64,000 nucleotides of DNA from Vibrio sinensis (GTDB taxonomy: Bacteria > Pseudomonadota > Gammaproteobacteria > Enterobacterales > Vibrionaceae). The stretch covers positions 134,861-198,860 of the forward strand of contig NZ_QVMU01000007.1 in the NCBI RefSeq assembly GCF_003605645.1. The letters run 5' to 3'. This document shows, piece after piece, positions 20,470-28,961 of this stretch. How positions within the stretch are numbered: position 1 is the first letter of the stretch; each line of letters opens with the position of its first letter. The notes beneath the pieces were generated by a model, which did not search any database, was not told the origin of the DNA, and saw only the letters and a program-made list of their open reading frames with translations. The position numbers were made by a program, and so were the translations under genes.

Positions 20470-21603
20470 TTATTCTTGAATTACGACCATATCATCGCGG
20501 TGAATCACTTCACTTCCGTAGTCATAGCCAAGGATAGCAACAATGTCTTTGCTGTGTTTGCCAATTATTTTGCTCAGATCTTGACTAGAGTAACTTGAGA
20601 TACCTCGAGCAATCAGTTTACCGTGAGCATCTGTTACGCGAACCACGCCACCGCGACTAAACTCACCACGGACTAAAGTGACGCCTTTAGCCAGTAAACT
20701 ACTGCCTTTACCAATAACGGCATTAACAGCGCCATCATCAATCACAATATCACCCGCAGCCGCTGGACCTGCAAGAATCCAACGCTTACGGTTTTCGAGA
20801 GCTTCAGAGCAAGGCAAGAATCGCGTACCTTGTGGTTCACTGCTTAGTGCATCAAAAATCACATCCGGTGCACTACCAGCAGCAATGATAACTTCAATGC
20901 CAGCTCGACGAGCAATATCTGCCGCTTGTAATTTCGTCGCCATGCCCCCCGTACCCAATGTGGTACCACTGCCACCCGCTATTTTACGTAGTGTGTCATC
21001 GATGGTTCGAACTTCTTTGATCAGTTCTGCATTTGGATCTTTACGTGGGTCAGCAGTGAACAGCCCTTTTTGGTCCGTTAACAATAAAAGCTTCTCAGCG
21101 CCACATAGGATCCCAACCAATGCCGATAGGTTGTCGTTATCGCCCACCTTAATTTCATTGGTTGCGACCGCGTCGTTTTCATTCACAATCGGAATAATGC
21201 CATGTTCAATCAAAGCATTAACCGTATCTCTTGCATTAAGAAAACGTTCACGATCTTCAAGATCCGCTCGGGTTAGCAAAATCTGACCGATTTTGATTCC
21301 ATAAATTGCGAATAGAGATTCCCACGTTTGAATCAACTGGCTTTGCCCGACTGCAGCAAGCAGTTGTTTGCTTGCCATTGAGTTGGGCAGTGCGGGGTAA
21401 CCAAGGTGTTCTCTTCCTGCTGCAATAGCACCAGATGATACGATGACCACTGAATGGCCTTGTTTCTTGAGTTCAGCACATTGACGCGCAAGCTCTACCA
21501 TATGAGCGCGATTTAAAGCTAATGTGCCACCGGTTAATACACTGGTACCCAGTTTCACAACCACTGTTTGTGACTGTGCCGCATTTACGCCTTGTTGATT
21601 CAT
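20470..21603 (-). CDS. proB: Glutamate 5-kinase
   Basis: First step of proline synthesis, feedback-inhibited by proline in the family. The amino-acid-kinase domain begins [13 protein letters not shown] and contains [25 protein letters not shown] and the nucleotide motif [16 protein letters not shown]-terminal PUA domain follows (about residues 280-377). The start at 21603 ([10 protein letters not shown]) gives 377 residues; ATG at 21609 is an alternative and neither has a strong Shine-Dalgarno. It forms an operon with proA. Confidence 0.95.
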   Translation of the reverse strand: MNQQGVNAAQSQTVVVKLGTSVLTGGTLALNRAHMVELARQCAELKKQGHSVVIVSSGAIAAGREHLGYPALPNSMASKQLLAAVGQSQLIQTWESLFAIYGIKIGQILLTRADLEDRERFLNARDTVNALIEHGIIPIVNENDAVATNEIKVGDNDNLSALVGILCGAEKLLLLTDQKGLFTADPRKDPNAELIKEVRTIDDTLRKIAGGSGTTLGTGGMATKLQAADIARRAGIEVIIAAGSAPDVIFDALSSEPQGTRFLPCSEALENRKRWILAGPAAAGDIVIDDGAVNAVIGKGSSLLAKGVTLVRGEFSRGGVVRVTDAHGKLIARGISSYSSQDLSKIIGKHSKDIVAILGYDYGSEVIHRDDMVVIQE

Positions 21604-21669
21604 TACCATAATCTGTTGTGAATAATTTGAACCTGATGTTTTAACAATCAAACGGGTAATTCACAAGTG

Positions 21670-21696
21670 AAAAAGGCACCCTTAGGTACCTTTTTT
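21670..21696 (-). terminator. Terminator between crl and proB
   Basis: An AAGGCACC / GGTACCTT stem with one mismatch is flanked by A and T runs, so it can act after crl on the minus strand before the proB promoter region. Confidence 0.65.
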
Positions 21697-21724
21697 ATCT
21701 TCAATGAGAATTTCCAGAATAGAA

Positions 21725-22120
21725 TTACGTAAATTGTGCCGACTGCGGATGCAGCTTGACTGACAATGCAAATTTACTGCTTAACATTTGCTCTAATTTT
21801 TCATGAAATGCCATTTGAGTTCGGTTGACTTCCTCAATGGCTTTTTTAGGCAATTTCTTCTCCTGCCAATTTCCCTCTATGTCATAAAGACCAATTAAGT
21901 AACGAGCACAAAACGCATCGCCATCACGTTCCAGTTCTAACCACCACCCCCAAAACTCACGTTCTTCGGGTGATTTTTGATCATTGACACACACGGACAA
22001 ACAATCAAATAAATAATAATTTTCGCGGCTCAATGGCTCACGAAGATAAGGTCCTATCGATTTTAGGTTCGAGATCAAGCGAAAATGTGTCGGCGCTTTA
22101 GTCACTTCAGACATAGACAC
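21725..22120 (-). CDS. crl: Sigma factor-binding protein Crl
   Basis: Promotes assembly of RNA polymerase with the stationary-phase sigma factor RpoS. The protein has 131 residues, close to 133 in E. coli. The conserved core is clear: LKSIGPYLRE, FFDCLSVCVN-like YLFDCLSVCVN, EEREFWGWWLELE and the C-terminal FHEKLEQML. A second Met two codons in (MSEVTK) could be the true start. It lies between frsA and proB, the same neighbourhood as in E. coli. Confidence 0.93.
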   Translation of the reverse strand: MSMSEVTKAPTHFRLISNLKSIGPYLREPLSRENYYLFDCLSVCVNDQKSPEEREFWGWWLELERDGDAFCARYLIGLYDIEGNWQEKKLPKKAIEEVNRTQMAFHEKLEQMLSSKFALSVKLHPQSAQFT

Positions 22121-22199
22121 CCTCCATGGTTTGTTTTTTAATTATCAGAGATTTACTTATCTCCCTTATCCTTAAGAATCGTCTAAAAAAGCCTCACTG

Positions 22200-23447
22200 T
22201 CATCTAAATAGCTCATCTTCTAGCCACTTTATCGCTAAATCGAGGGATTGCTCATATCCTTGGCTAATAGTTTTCGTATTGATTTTTTTTGCTTTGCCAT
22301 AATCACTAAAAAGTGCAACCAGTTGATTATCGCTATATGGTGATACCGGATCCCCTTCAAGACTCATTGCAAGAATAGGCACTCGGGTTTTCCTAGAAGA
22401 GAGGATTCCTTGGACTTTTAACGACCAAGCCATCAACTGCCCCGTCAGGCTATTCATATCAACAACATCTTTACCTAAACGCGAGGCTAATATGTCGAGA
22501 TACATTTTCGGCATTTTCAGCAACTTCTTCGGTGACACAAAAATATCATGGATAGGCGCACCCAATGTGACACAAGCTTTTACTTTATCTGGTTCCATAA
22601 ATGACAAGCGAACCATGGCATTCCCGCCAAATCGAAAACCAACAAGCCCAACACGATAATGATCAACCCAAGGAATGGACGGTAATTCATTCAATACTGC
22701 TTGATGCAGTACCGATGTATTCTCAGTTAACGACCAATGTGAACTGTGGCCCACAGAGGGCATATCTACCGTAATCATCGCGATATTTTTTTTAGCCAGA
22801 TGATCTCGGAATAAACGCCACATATCGGTCTGGAGGCTATCAAGACCTGCACTCACAATCACCACAGGTTGAGGTTTCTCCGTACTGGTTAAATGCAGGT
22901 AAGCTTTGATTCGTTTTCCCTCATAGGGAATATCTAACTGCTTAATAATATATTTGGTTTTCTTCGCTGCTTCGTCATACGCCTTATGAGCAAGCACTTG
23001 CGCTTGTAAAGCCAAGTTATCATTTTTCAAATGAGGATAACCTGCAATGCTATAGCAAAGTGATGCGCTGAAAAGCTCATCAGCCGCTTGCTCACCTTTC
23101 ATATCATGAGCGCGTTTCTGGTGTAGCATCCCTAGCTTAGTCCACTCGAATGTCCAGTTTCCTCGGTGATAACCCATTACCGTATCTAGCCATTCATCGT
23201 GAGTTCGAGAATGTGGTGACGAGGCAATTTTGGCTAAGACCGATTCTAACTCGATAGGATCAAGGCCTTGCCAGTTCCACTGTAATCGGCGCAAGTGTCG
23301 ATACCATTTACTCCCATCCTGAGTACGTTTTTCTGCCAGAATAGTTTGATTAGTCGGCATGTAACGAGTCAGTTCTGAGGTTTCTTTGGCTTGTTTATGA
23401 TTGGTAAATAGTGCTTCGGAAAGGTTTTGCTTATCTGGTGTCGACAT
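22200..23447 (-). CDS. frsA: FrsA, alpha/beta-hydrolase-fold protein
   Basis: Binds unphosphorylated IIA-Glc and was named for a fermentation/respiration switch. The protein has 415 residues, near the 414 of E. coli, with the family N terminus LSEALFTNHK and a C-terminal alpha/beta-hydrolase domain. At the nucleophile elbow (about residue 270) it reads GFRFGGN instead of GxSxG, so the canonical serine is absent, as in E. coli FrsA. A pyruvate decarboxylase activity was reported for the Vibrio vulnificus protein and later disputed; the sequence does not settle this. It lies 79 bp upstream of crl. Confidence 0.93.
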   Translation of the reverse strand: MSTPDKQNLSEALFTNHKQAKETSELTRYMPTNQTILAEKRTQDGSKWYRHLRRLQWNWQGLDPIELESVLAKIASSPHSRTHDEWLDTVMGYHRGNWTFEWTKLGMLHQKRAHDMKGEQAADELFSASLCYSIAGYPHLKNDNLALQAQVLAHKAYDEAAKKTKYIIKQLDIPYEGKRIKAYLHLTSTEKPQPVVIVSAGLDSLQTDMWRLFRDHLAKKNIAMITVDMPSVGHSSHWSLTENTSVLHQAVLNELPSIPWVDHYRVGLVGFRFGGNAMVRLSFMEPDKVKACVTLGAPIHDIFVSPKKLLKMPKMYLDILASRLGKDVVDMNSLTGQLMAWSLKVQGILSSRKTRVPILAMSLEGDPVSPYSDNQLVALFSDYGKAKKINTKTISQGYEQSLDLAIKWLEDELFR

Positions 23448-23593
23448 GGCGGGTACTTACATAGCAAAAAATCAATTCTGATAGTATACCGCACTCCCTC
23501 TCAGTTGCAGTGTTGATCAGCTATCCACTTTATGCGCGAAAGCAATTGTTGGTCATTTAGTGCGATAGCTCACACAACTTTGATGGTCACCGA

Positions 23594-23624
23594 TAAAAAA
23601 ATACCCCTATAAAAGGGGCATTTT
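23594..23624 (-). terminator. Terminator after gpt
   Basis: An AATACCCCT / AGGGGCATT-type hairpin followed by a run of U on the minus strand, starting about 25 bp past the gpt stop. Confidence 0.75.
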
Positions 23625-23645
23625 AAAAGACTATATCGATATCAA

Positions 23646-24110
23646 TTATTTTTGCTTACGATTGATTGGCTCAGCGTATTGGATCGTCATATCCCAAGGC
23701 TGTTCAATCCACGTATCTTGTGCAATATCCACAACGTAATCATCAAGAAGTTCTTTACCTGATGGTTTTGCACATACTGCAATCAGTTTTGCTTTTGGAT
23801 ACATTTCACGTAACTTACGTGCAGTTTCGCCACTGTCTACTAGGTCTTCAACTATCAAGAAACCTTCGCCATCGCCTTCTGGCGCTTTAACGATTGTCAT
23901 ATCACGTTGATGATCATGATCGTAGCTAGAGATACAAATTGTATCTACATAACGAATTCCCAATTCACGCGCCAAAATTGCGCCAGGAACTAAACCACCA
24001 CGGCTAACAGCCCAGATGCCTTTCCACTGCTCTGCCGGCATTTGCTTTTCAGCCAATTCACGACAGTAAGTTTGCATGTTGTCCCAAGTGATAATGAATT
24101 TGTTGCTCAT
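23646..24110 (-). CDS. gpt: Xanthine-guanine phosphoribosyltransferase
   Basis: Salvages guanine, xanthine and, less well, hypoxanthine to nucleotides using PRPP. The protein has 154 residues. The N-terminal segment [19 protein letters not shown] and the PRPP-binding signature [17 protein letters not shown] (about residues 83-99) are diagnostic. It has its own promoter (TTGGTA at 24249-24254, 17-bp spacer, TAGAAT at 24226-24231) overlapped by a PurR-like site. Confidence 0.95.
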   Translation of the reverse strand: MSNKFIITWDNMQTYCRELAEKQMPAEQWKGIWAVSRGGLVPGAILARELGIRYVDTICISSYDHDHQRDMTIVKAPEGDGEGFLIVEDLVDSGETARKLREMYPKAKLIAVCAKPSGKELLDDYVVDIAQDTWIEQPWDMTIQYAEPINRKQK

Positions 24111-24213
24111 TGTAATAACCTAATAAATTGAAAATTTGTATCCCCTTGAAACTTTGGCAGACACAAGCCATGTCTTAAGTCATTTCCACAATAGGAAATT
24201 GGGGGTTCAAGCT

Positions 24214-24229
24214 ACGCAAACGATTATTC
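24214..24229 (-). promoter_or_regulatory. Candidate PurR operator overlapping the gpt -10 element
   Basis: The plus-strand 16-mer ACGCAAACGATTATTC matches the PurR consensus ACGCAAACGTTTGCGT at 11 of 16 positions, with one half-site perfect. It overlaps the -10 hexamer and start region of the inferred gpt promoter (-35 24249-24254, -10 24226-24231), the place expected for repression. Function is inferred. Confidence 0.5.
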
Positions 24230-24289
24230 TACCGAAACAACGGCGTAATACCAACGCTGATGTTTAAAATGTAAGACGAAACAAAAGAA

Positions 24290-24320
24290 ATTGCCCCTAG
24301 GACAAAGTCCTAAGGGCAAT
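24290..24320 (-). terminator. Terminator after the purine permease gene
   Basis: A long 13-14-bp stem (ATTGCCCCTAGGAC / GTCCTAAGGGCAAT, one mismatch) with a 3-nt loop. It is followed on the minus strand by TTTCTTTT and lies 63 bp after the permease stop, so it separates that gene from gpt. Confidence 0.8.
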
Positions 24321-24382
24321 CATTTTTTATTGAGTTCATCAAATTCTCATTGAAGGCGCTTTTGATGCTGCCAAAGAATCTA

Positions 24383-25672
24383 TTAACCAATAACGAATTT
24401 AAGAACAAAGATAAGAGACATAACCCAAACACTGGTCGATACGTCACGCCCTTTTCCGCTCATCAATTTAATCGCAGCGTAAGCGATAAAACCAAGAGAA
24501 ATACCATCTGCAATTGAACCCGTTAAAGGCATCAATAAGCACGTCACCGCAACAGGAGCAGCTTCTGTTAAGTCGCGCCAGTCAACACTCACAAGACCTG
24601 AAAGCATCAAAATAGCCACGTAGAACAGAGCGCCTGTTGTTGCGTAAGCAGGGATCATTCCAGCTAAAGGTGAGAAGAATAAAGCAAGTAAGAATAATAC
24701 GCCGACGGTTACAGCAGTTAACCCGGTACGACCACCAGCAGCCACACCTGCCACACTCTCAATATAAGAAGTGGTGTTTGAAGTACCAAGCAATGCACCT
24801 ACAGATGTTGCTGTTGAGTCAGCTAAAAGAGCTTTATTTAAACGAGGAATATTGCCTTTTTCATCCGTCAAACCTGCTTTTTGTGAAACGCCAACAAGCG
24901 TACCTGCTGTATCAAACAAATCGACAAATAGGAAAGCGAATACAACCGAAATCATACCGATTTCAAATAGGCCAGAAAAATCTAGCTGCATAAATGTTGG
25001 TGCGATACTCGGTGGCGCAGACATTAGACCGCCCCATTGAACATCACCAAATGCAATACCTAAAGCCGTCACAGATAGAATAGCTATCATTACCGCGCCT
25101 TTAACGCCGCGATGAACGAGAGCAATTGTAAAGAAGAAGCCAAGTGACGCTAATACGGCTGGTAGCGAAGTGATAGAGCCAAGGGAAACTAACGTTGCAG
25201 AGTTATCAATAACAATCCCAGCATTCTTCAGCGCAATGAAAGCAAGGAACAAACCAATGCCCGCCGAAATACCCGTACGCAATGAAACGGGAATCGAGTT
25301 AATGATCCACTCGCGAATTTTAAAGATACTAAGTAAAACAAACAGTAAACCAGAAACAAACACGGCTGCTAATGCAACTTGCCATGTGTGACCCATACCG
25401 AGAACGACAGAATAGGTAAAGAACGCATTCAAACCCATGCCAGGAGCTTGAGCAATTGGGTAGTTAGCGACAATACCCATAATAAAACAACCGATAGCAG
25501 CAGCTAAACAGGTTGCAACAAACACAGCGCCACGATCCATACCTGCATCTGCAAGGATAGCTGGGTTTACAAAAATAATATAAGCCATGGTCAAAAACGT
25601 AGTTACACCAGCGACGATTTCCGTCTTAACACTAGTGCCGTTTTCACTGAGTTTAAAGAGTTTTTCCAGCAT
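24383..25672 (-). CDS. NCS2/AzgA-type purine permease (AdeP/AdeQ-like)
   Basis: Inner-membrane proton-linked purine importer. The protein has 429 residues and about 12-14 membrane segments. It aligns closely with E. coli AdeP over its length: N-terminal MLEKLFKLSENGTSVKTEIVAG, the NPAILADAGMD and APGMGLNAFF signatures, SVVFAFLFVDLFDTAGTL and GTSNTTSYIESVAGV. Adenine versus hypoxanthine/guanine specificity cannot be told from sequence here. A GGATCC Shine-Dalgarno precedes the ATG. A perfect TATAAT (-10) lies at 25726-25731, with PurR-like sites just downstream. Confidence 0.9.
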   Translation of the reverse strand: MLEKLFKLSENGTSVKTEIVAGVTTFLTMAYIIFVNPAILADAGMDRGAVFVATCLAAAIGCFIMGIVANYPIAQAPGMGLNAFFTYSVVLGMGHTWQVALAAVFVSGLLFVLLSIFKIREWIINSIPVSLRTGISAGIGLFLAFIALKNAGIVIDNSATLVSLGSITSLPAVLASLGFFFTIALVHRGVKGAVMIAILSVTALGIAFGDVQWGGLMSAPPSIAPTFMQLDFSGLFEIGMISVVFAFLFVDLFDTAGTLVGVSQKAGLTDEKGNIPRLNKALLADSTATSVGALLGTSNTTSYIESVAGVAAGGRTGLTAVTVGVLFLLALFFSPLAGMIPAYATTGALFYVAILMLSGLVSVDWRDLTEAAPVAVTCLLMPLTGSIADGISLGFIAYAAIKLMSGKGRDVSTSVWVMSLIFVLKFVIG

Positions 25673-25695
25673 GGTTGGATCCTATAAAATAGAAA

Positions 25696-25711
25696 AAGTA
25701 AACGATTGCGT
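25696..25711 (-). promoter_or_regulatory. Candidate PurR operator for the purine permease
   Basis: AAGTAAACGATTGCGT on the plus strand matches the PurR consensus at 13 of 16 positions. A second weaker match (11 of 16) overlaps it at 25708-25723. Both lie between the -10 TATAAT (25726-25731) and the start codon, as expected for a repressor operator. Confidence 0.6.
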
Positions 25712-25725
25712 AAACGATTGGCTGG

Positions 25726-25731
25726 ATTATA
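25726..25731 (-). promoter_or_regulatory. -10 element of the purine permease promoter
   Basis: A perfect TATAAT on the minus strand, about 54 bp upstream of the start codon. The -35 region (around TGGAAT) is weak. The PurR-like sites begin immediately downstream. Confidence 0.55.
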
Positions 25732-25991
25732 GAGTCATCAAAAAACAAATTCCAGATAGAATTAATACTCTAATTGATATTTTTACCAACCAGATGCATT
25801 AAATGACAGAAATCAAAATAGAAAAATGGATATAAACCCTTAACATTCAAGCACTAACACACCAATAAAAAAACAATCTATCGATAAAAACCATTGTAAA
25901 AATATTCTGCTATAAGTCGCTATTTAGATTCAATATTGCCTCCGAACGACTGATTGCGTTGAAAAACATGCTTTGGTTATCGTTTTTAGGC
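25732..25991. other. AT-rich stretch between the permease promoter and a small transcription unit
   Basis: About 260 bp without a convincing gene on either strand. No repeat or operator beyond those listed separately was recognised. Confidence 0.4.
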
Positions 25992-26021
25992 AAAAAAAAC
26001 GCCACTCAATTTGAGTGGCGG
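25992..26021 (-). terminator. Terminator of an orphan minus-strand unit
   Basis: A perfect 10-bp stem (CGCCACTCAA / TTGAGTGGCG) with almost no loop is followed by eight U residues on the minus strand. It lies about 77 bp beyond the 28-codon reading frame at 26098-26184 and ends that unit. Confidence 0.8.
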
Positions 26022-26097
26022 TTGAATCATGTCAGCGAAAAGGCGCTGTAAATAAATTCTAATGTTTAGGGGTAAACAAACTGTTCAAGTGGCTAGT

Positions 26098-26184
26098 TTA
26101 GTAACCAAAACTAGCTGGGTATGCAAAGTTGCTTGTATAAACAGAGCTGTTTATCCAGAACGCTGCACTTGGTAAACCTTTCAT
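26098..26184 (-). CDS. Candidate 28-residue small protein or leader peptide, unknown
   Basis: A short frame, MKGLPSAAFWINSSVYTS... ending ...ASFGY, is preceded by AGGTGAT seven bases before the ATG, a good Shine-Dalgarno. A sigma-70-like promoter lies about 110 bp upstream (TTGTAA at 26322-26327, 16-bp spacer, TATATT at 26300-26305) and an intrinsic terminator lies downstream (25992-26021), so the unit is about 300 nt. The peptide is rich in Ser, Phe, Tyr and Ala with one Trp; no known family is recognised. It could be a small protein, an attenuation-type leader, or a dual-function small RNA. The existence of the unit is inferred from signals only. Confidence 0.45.
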   Translation of the reverse strand: MKGLPSAAFWINSSVYTSNFAYPASFGY

Positions 26185-26299
26185 AGCTATCACCTTAAAT
26201 CAAAGCAGTTAATAAAAAACGTTGATTTCTCGGTTCCTTGGAGGCGATAAATCGGACTCATCCATTGAGCATTTTTTCTTCCACTGGAAGTTGGTTATA

Positions 26300-26327
26300 A
26301 ATATACCACCAAGAAAATTAATTACAA
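26300..26327 (-). promoter_or_regulatory. Promoter of the orphan small transcription unit
   Basis: TTGTAA (-35) and TATATT (-10) on the minus strand separated by 16 bp, placed so that a transcript would start near 26293 and run through the 28-codon frame to the terminator at 25992. Confidence 0.45.
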
Positions 26328-26573
26328 TAGTATTGGTGATTAAAGTCACAATATTTGATCTTTTTGCTCAATAAATATGCTAATTGGTAATTTAATTACA
26401 GAATAATCACAAGAACATGCCCTTTCATGCATTTTTTGATCACCACCGTTGCTTCTAATTACACTTTCAATACGCCACTTGATGATTTGCCCTTCTATTG
26501 GGCTACAACCAAAGGCTCGGGAGTGTTATTCTTGCAGAGTAAAGTTAGAAGCGCCAAACAGCAGCCTGAACAA

Positions 26574-26601
26574 TTAACGAGCTGTGAAATAACACTATAT
26601 T
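26574..26601 (+). promoter_or_regulatory. Likely pepD promoter
   Basis: TTAACG (-35), 16-bp spacer and TATATT (-10), about 32 bp upstream of the pepD start codon. The resulting leader would be short and include the AAGGAG ribosome binding site. Confidence 0.5.
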
Positions 26602-26632
26602 ATTTGGCAATATGCATATTAAGGAGTCATCT

Positions 26633-28105
26633 GTGTCTGAATTCCATTCTGAAATTAGCAAGTTATCACCTGCACCTATCTGGCAGTTTTTTGATAAAAT
26701 ATGCTCGATTCCTCACCCATCTAAACATGAAGAAGCGCTCGCTCTCTATATTGTTAACTGGGCAACAGAGCAAGGCTTAGAAGTACGCCGCGATCCTACT
26801 GGCAACGTATTCATTAAAAAGCCAGCAACGCCGGGAATGGAAAACCGTAAAGGTGTGGTGCTTCAAGCACACATTGATATGGTGCCACAGAAAAACGAAG
26901 ACACTGATCACGATTTCACTACCGACCCGATTCAACCATACATTGATGGTGAATGGGTAACAGCTAAAGGTACCACTCTAGGTGCTGATAACGGCATGGG
27001 AATGGCATCATGTCTCGCTGTTCTTGCTGCTGATGATATTAGCCACGGCCCTCTTGAAGTACTGTTAACTATCGATGAAGAAGCGGGGATGACTGGTGCT
27101 TTTGGTTTAGAAGCAGGTTGGTTGGAGGGAGATATTCTTTTGAATACAGACTCTGAGCAAGAAGGTGAAGTCTACATGGGCTGCGCTGGCGGTATCGATG
27201 GCGAATTTACATTCAATATTCAACGCGAAGAAATCCCAAGCGGTTTTGTTACACGACAGCTTGTTCTTAAAGGCCTAAAAGGTGGTCACTCTGGTTGTGA
27301 CATCCATACAGGTCGTGGTAACGCAAACAAATTATTGATCCGCTTCTTAGCTGGACATGCTCAAGAGCTAGACCTACGTATGGTTGAGTTCCGTGGCGGA
27401 AGCTTAAGAAATGCGATTCCTCGCGAAGCCTTTGTGAGTGTAGCCGTTCCTGCTGAAAATGAAGCAAAACTGGCTGAGCTATTCAATTACTACACTGAGT
27501 TACTAACAACTGAACTGGGCAAAGTTGAAACTGACATCGTTTCTTTCAACGAAACGACTCAAGTAAGCATGGGCGTATTCGCTCTGGCGGATCAACAACG
27601 ATTCATCGCGGCAATGAATGCTTGTCCAAACGGTGTTATTCGTATGAGTGATGAAATTGAGGGCGTGGTAGAAACATCTCTCAACGTTGGTGTAATTTCA
27701 ACAAGTGCCGATAGCATTAGCGTCATGTGTTTAATTCGTTCACTGATTGACTCAGGGCGTCAACAAGTTGAAAGCATGCTTACTTCTGTCGCTGAACTTG
27801 CCAATGCAAACATTGCATTTAGCGGTGCATATCCTGGCTGGAAACCTGACGCAAACTCAGAAATCATGCAAATCTTCCGTGATATGTATGAGGAAATCTA
27901 CGGACATAAGCCAAACATAATGGTTATTCACGCTGGTCTAGAGTGTGGTTTATTCAAAGAACCTTACCCTGAGATGGATATGGTTTCATTCGGCCCTACG
28001 ATAAAATTCCCACATTCTCCAGACGAGAAAGTGAAAATTGATACTGTCGCTTTGTTTTGGGAACAGATGGTTGCTTTACTTAAAAGCATCCCAGTAAAAG
28101 CATAA
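26633..28105 (+). CDS. pepD: Aminoacyl-histidine dipeptidase (peptidase D)
   Basis: Cytoplasmic M20/M28-fold zinc dipeptidase that hydrolyses carnosine-type and other Xaa-His dipeptides. GTG at 26633 is chosen as start because AAGGAG lies six bases before it and the protein then begins like E. coli PepD; an ATG seven codons upstream lacks such a site. The length is 490 residues. Metal-site motifs are LQAHIDMVPQK, TTLGADNGMGMAS, IDEEAGMTGAFGL, NTDSEQEGE and the C-terminal HAGLECGLF. Monocistronic, with a terminator after. Confidence 0.95.
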   Translation: MSEFHSEISKLSPAPIWQFFDKICSIPHPSKHEEALALYIVNWATEQGLEVRRDPTGNVFIKKPATPGMENRKGVVLQAHIDMVPQKNEDTDHDFTTDPIQPYIDGEWVTAKGTTLGADNGMGMASCLAVLAADDISHGPLEVLLTIDEEAGMTGAFGLEAGWLEGDILLNTDSEQEGEVYMGCAGGIDGEFTFNIQREEIPSGFVTRQLVLKGLKGGHSGCDIHTGRGNANKLLIRFLAGHAQELDLRMVEFRGGSLRNAIPREAFVSVAVPAENEAKLAELFNYYTELLTTELGKVETDIVSFNETTQVSMGVFALADQQRFIAAMNACPNGVIRMSDEIEGVVETSLNVGVISTSADSISVMCLIRSLIDSGRQQVESMLTSVAELANANIAFSGAYPGWKPDANSEIMQIFRDMYEEIYGHKPNIMVIHAGLECGLFKEPYPEMDMVSFGPTIKFPHSPDEKVKIDTVALFWEQMVALLKSIPVKA

Positions 28106-28126
28106 AAAATTAGAAAAACTAATGTG

Positions 28127-28155
28127 AAAAGCCAGCACTGATTAGCTGGCTTTTT
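28127..28155 (+). terminator. Terminator after pepD
   Basis: An AAAAGCCAGC / GCTGGCTTTTT hairpin with an 8-nt loop and T run, 22 bp past the pepD stop. Confidence 0.85.
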
Positions 28156-28517
28156 CCATTTTTCTAGATGGCTATCGATAAATAAAATTAATCGTATCGA
28201 AAACCTTTTTTAGTTGGTCATGAAATAGCTGGATTGCTACAGTCCCCGTCCTTGAAGCGTCTTTGGGCAAACCATCTTGCCTTCTTCAAGCACCATAACA
28301 CCGTGTTGTTATGTTGGGAGCGCTCCTTCCTGGAGTGTCTTATTTCTCTTATATACTAATCTGTATAGATAGTCGTGTATTACGTTGTGCATTGCGATTT
28401 TTACTTGTAGGCATAACACATAACGGCCTCATTTTATTGGCTGCTATTGACGGGCAATGGCTCATAATCGCAGGCGATAATCCTATACATTTTATATCAA
28501 CGAACTGAATAATTGTG
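28156..28517. other. Intergenic region upstream of the RimK cluster
   Basis: About 360 bp. It contains a 7-bp inverted repeat (CATAACA / TGTTATG, around 28299-28318) and, just beyond, a short GGGAGCGCTCC-type palindrome; neither has a terminator U-tract. It should contain the promoter of the downstream cluster, but none could be fixed. A 65-codon frame at 28311-28508 has no ribosome binding site or recognisable features and is not called. Confidence 0.4.
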
Positions 28518-28961
28518 ATGAAGAAAGAAAAACTGCTTGTAGGTTGGTGTGAAACACTATCCCTACCATGTCTTGGTATTGACGAAATTAACGCTAAAAT
28601 TGATACCGGCGCCAGAACATCTTGCTTACACGCGTTCAAAGTAGAGAGCTTTTACAAGGAAGAGACACTTTGGGTTCGCTTTTGGCTACACCCAATTCAA
28701 CACAACACGGAAGTAGAAGTCGTTTGCGAAGCTAAAGTTATTGATGAACGTGTAGTTCGTGACTCTGGTGGTCATGAAGAAAAACGCTATGTGATTGAAG
28801 CTCTCATGAGCCTCGGCGGACAAACTTGGCCAATCGAAATCACATTAAACAACCGCGAGAACATGGCTTTTCGCATGTTATTAGGTCGCACAGCGATGCA
28901 TCACCGTATCCAAGTCGACCCTGTAGAATCGTTTCTAATCCCGTTTGAGGAAAATAAATAA
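28518..28961 (+). CDS. Retropepsin-like RimB-type protease (PF05618, 'ATP-dependent zinc protease' family)
   Basis: The protein has 147 residues and no signal peptide. Near the N terminus it carries IDTGARTSC, the Asp-Thr-Gly-Ala motif of single-chain retropepsin-like aspartic proteases, and near the C terminus the family motif [10 protein letters not shown]. The family name 'ATP-dependent zinc protease' is historical. It overlaps rimK by 1 bp (TAATG), so the two are co-translated, and such proteins are recurrent partners of RimK. ATG at 28518 is preferred over an adjacent in-frame GTG at 28515. A role in trimming or controlling RimK-made glutamate tails is inferred from context. Confidence 0.85.
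   Translation: MKKEKLLVGWCETLSLPCLGIDEINAKIDTGARTSCLHAFKVESFYKEETLWVRFWLHPIQHNTEVEVVCEAKVIDERVVRDSGGHEEKRYVIEALMSLGGQTWPIEITLNNRENMAFRMLLGRTAMHHRIQVDPVESFLIPFEENK

Noticed and set aside
20678..21286. 202-codon frame opposite proB
   Set aside because: Antisense shadow of proB with a Ser/Ala-rich, family-less translation.
26612..28105. ATG at 26612 as start of pepD
   Set aside because: The AAGGAG site lies after this ATG and is correctly spaced for the GTG at 26633, which also aligns with the E. coli N terminus.
28311..28508. 65-codon frame upstream of the RimK cluster
   Set aside because: No ribosome binding site and a hydrophobic but family-less sequence; an overlapping frame on the other strand is equally open, so chance is the simpler explanation.
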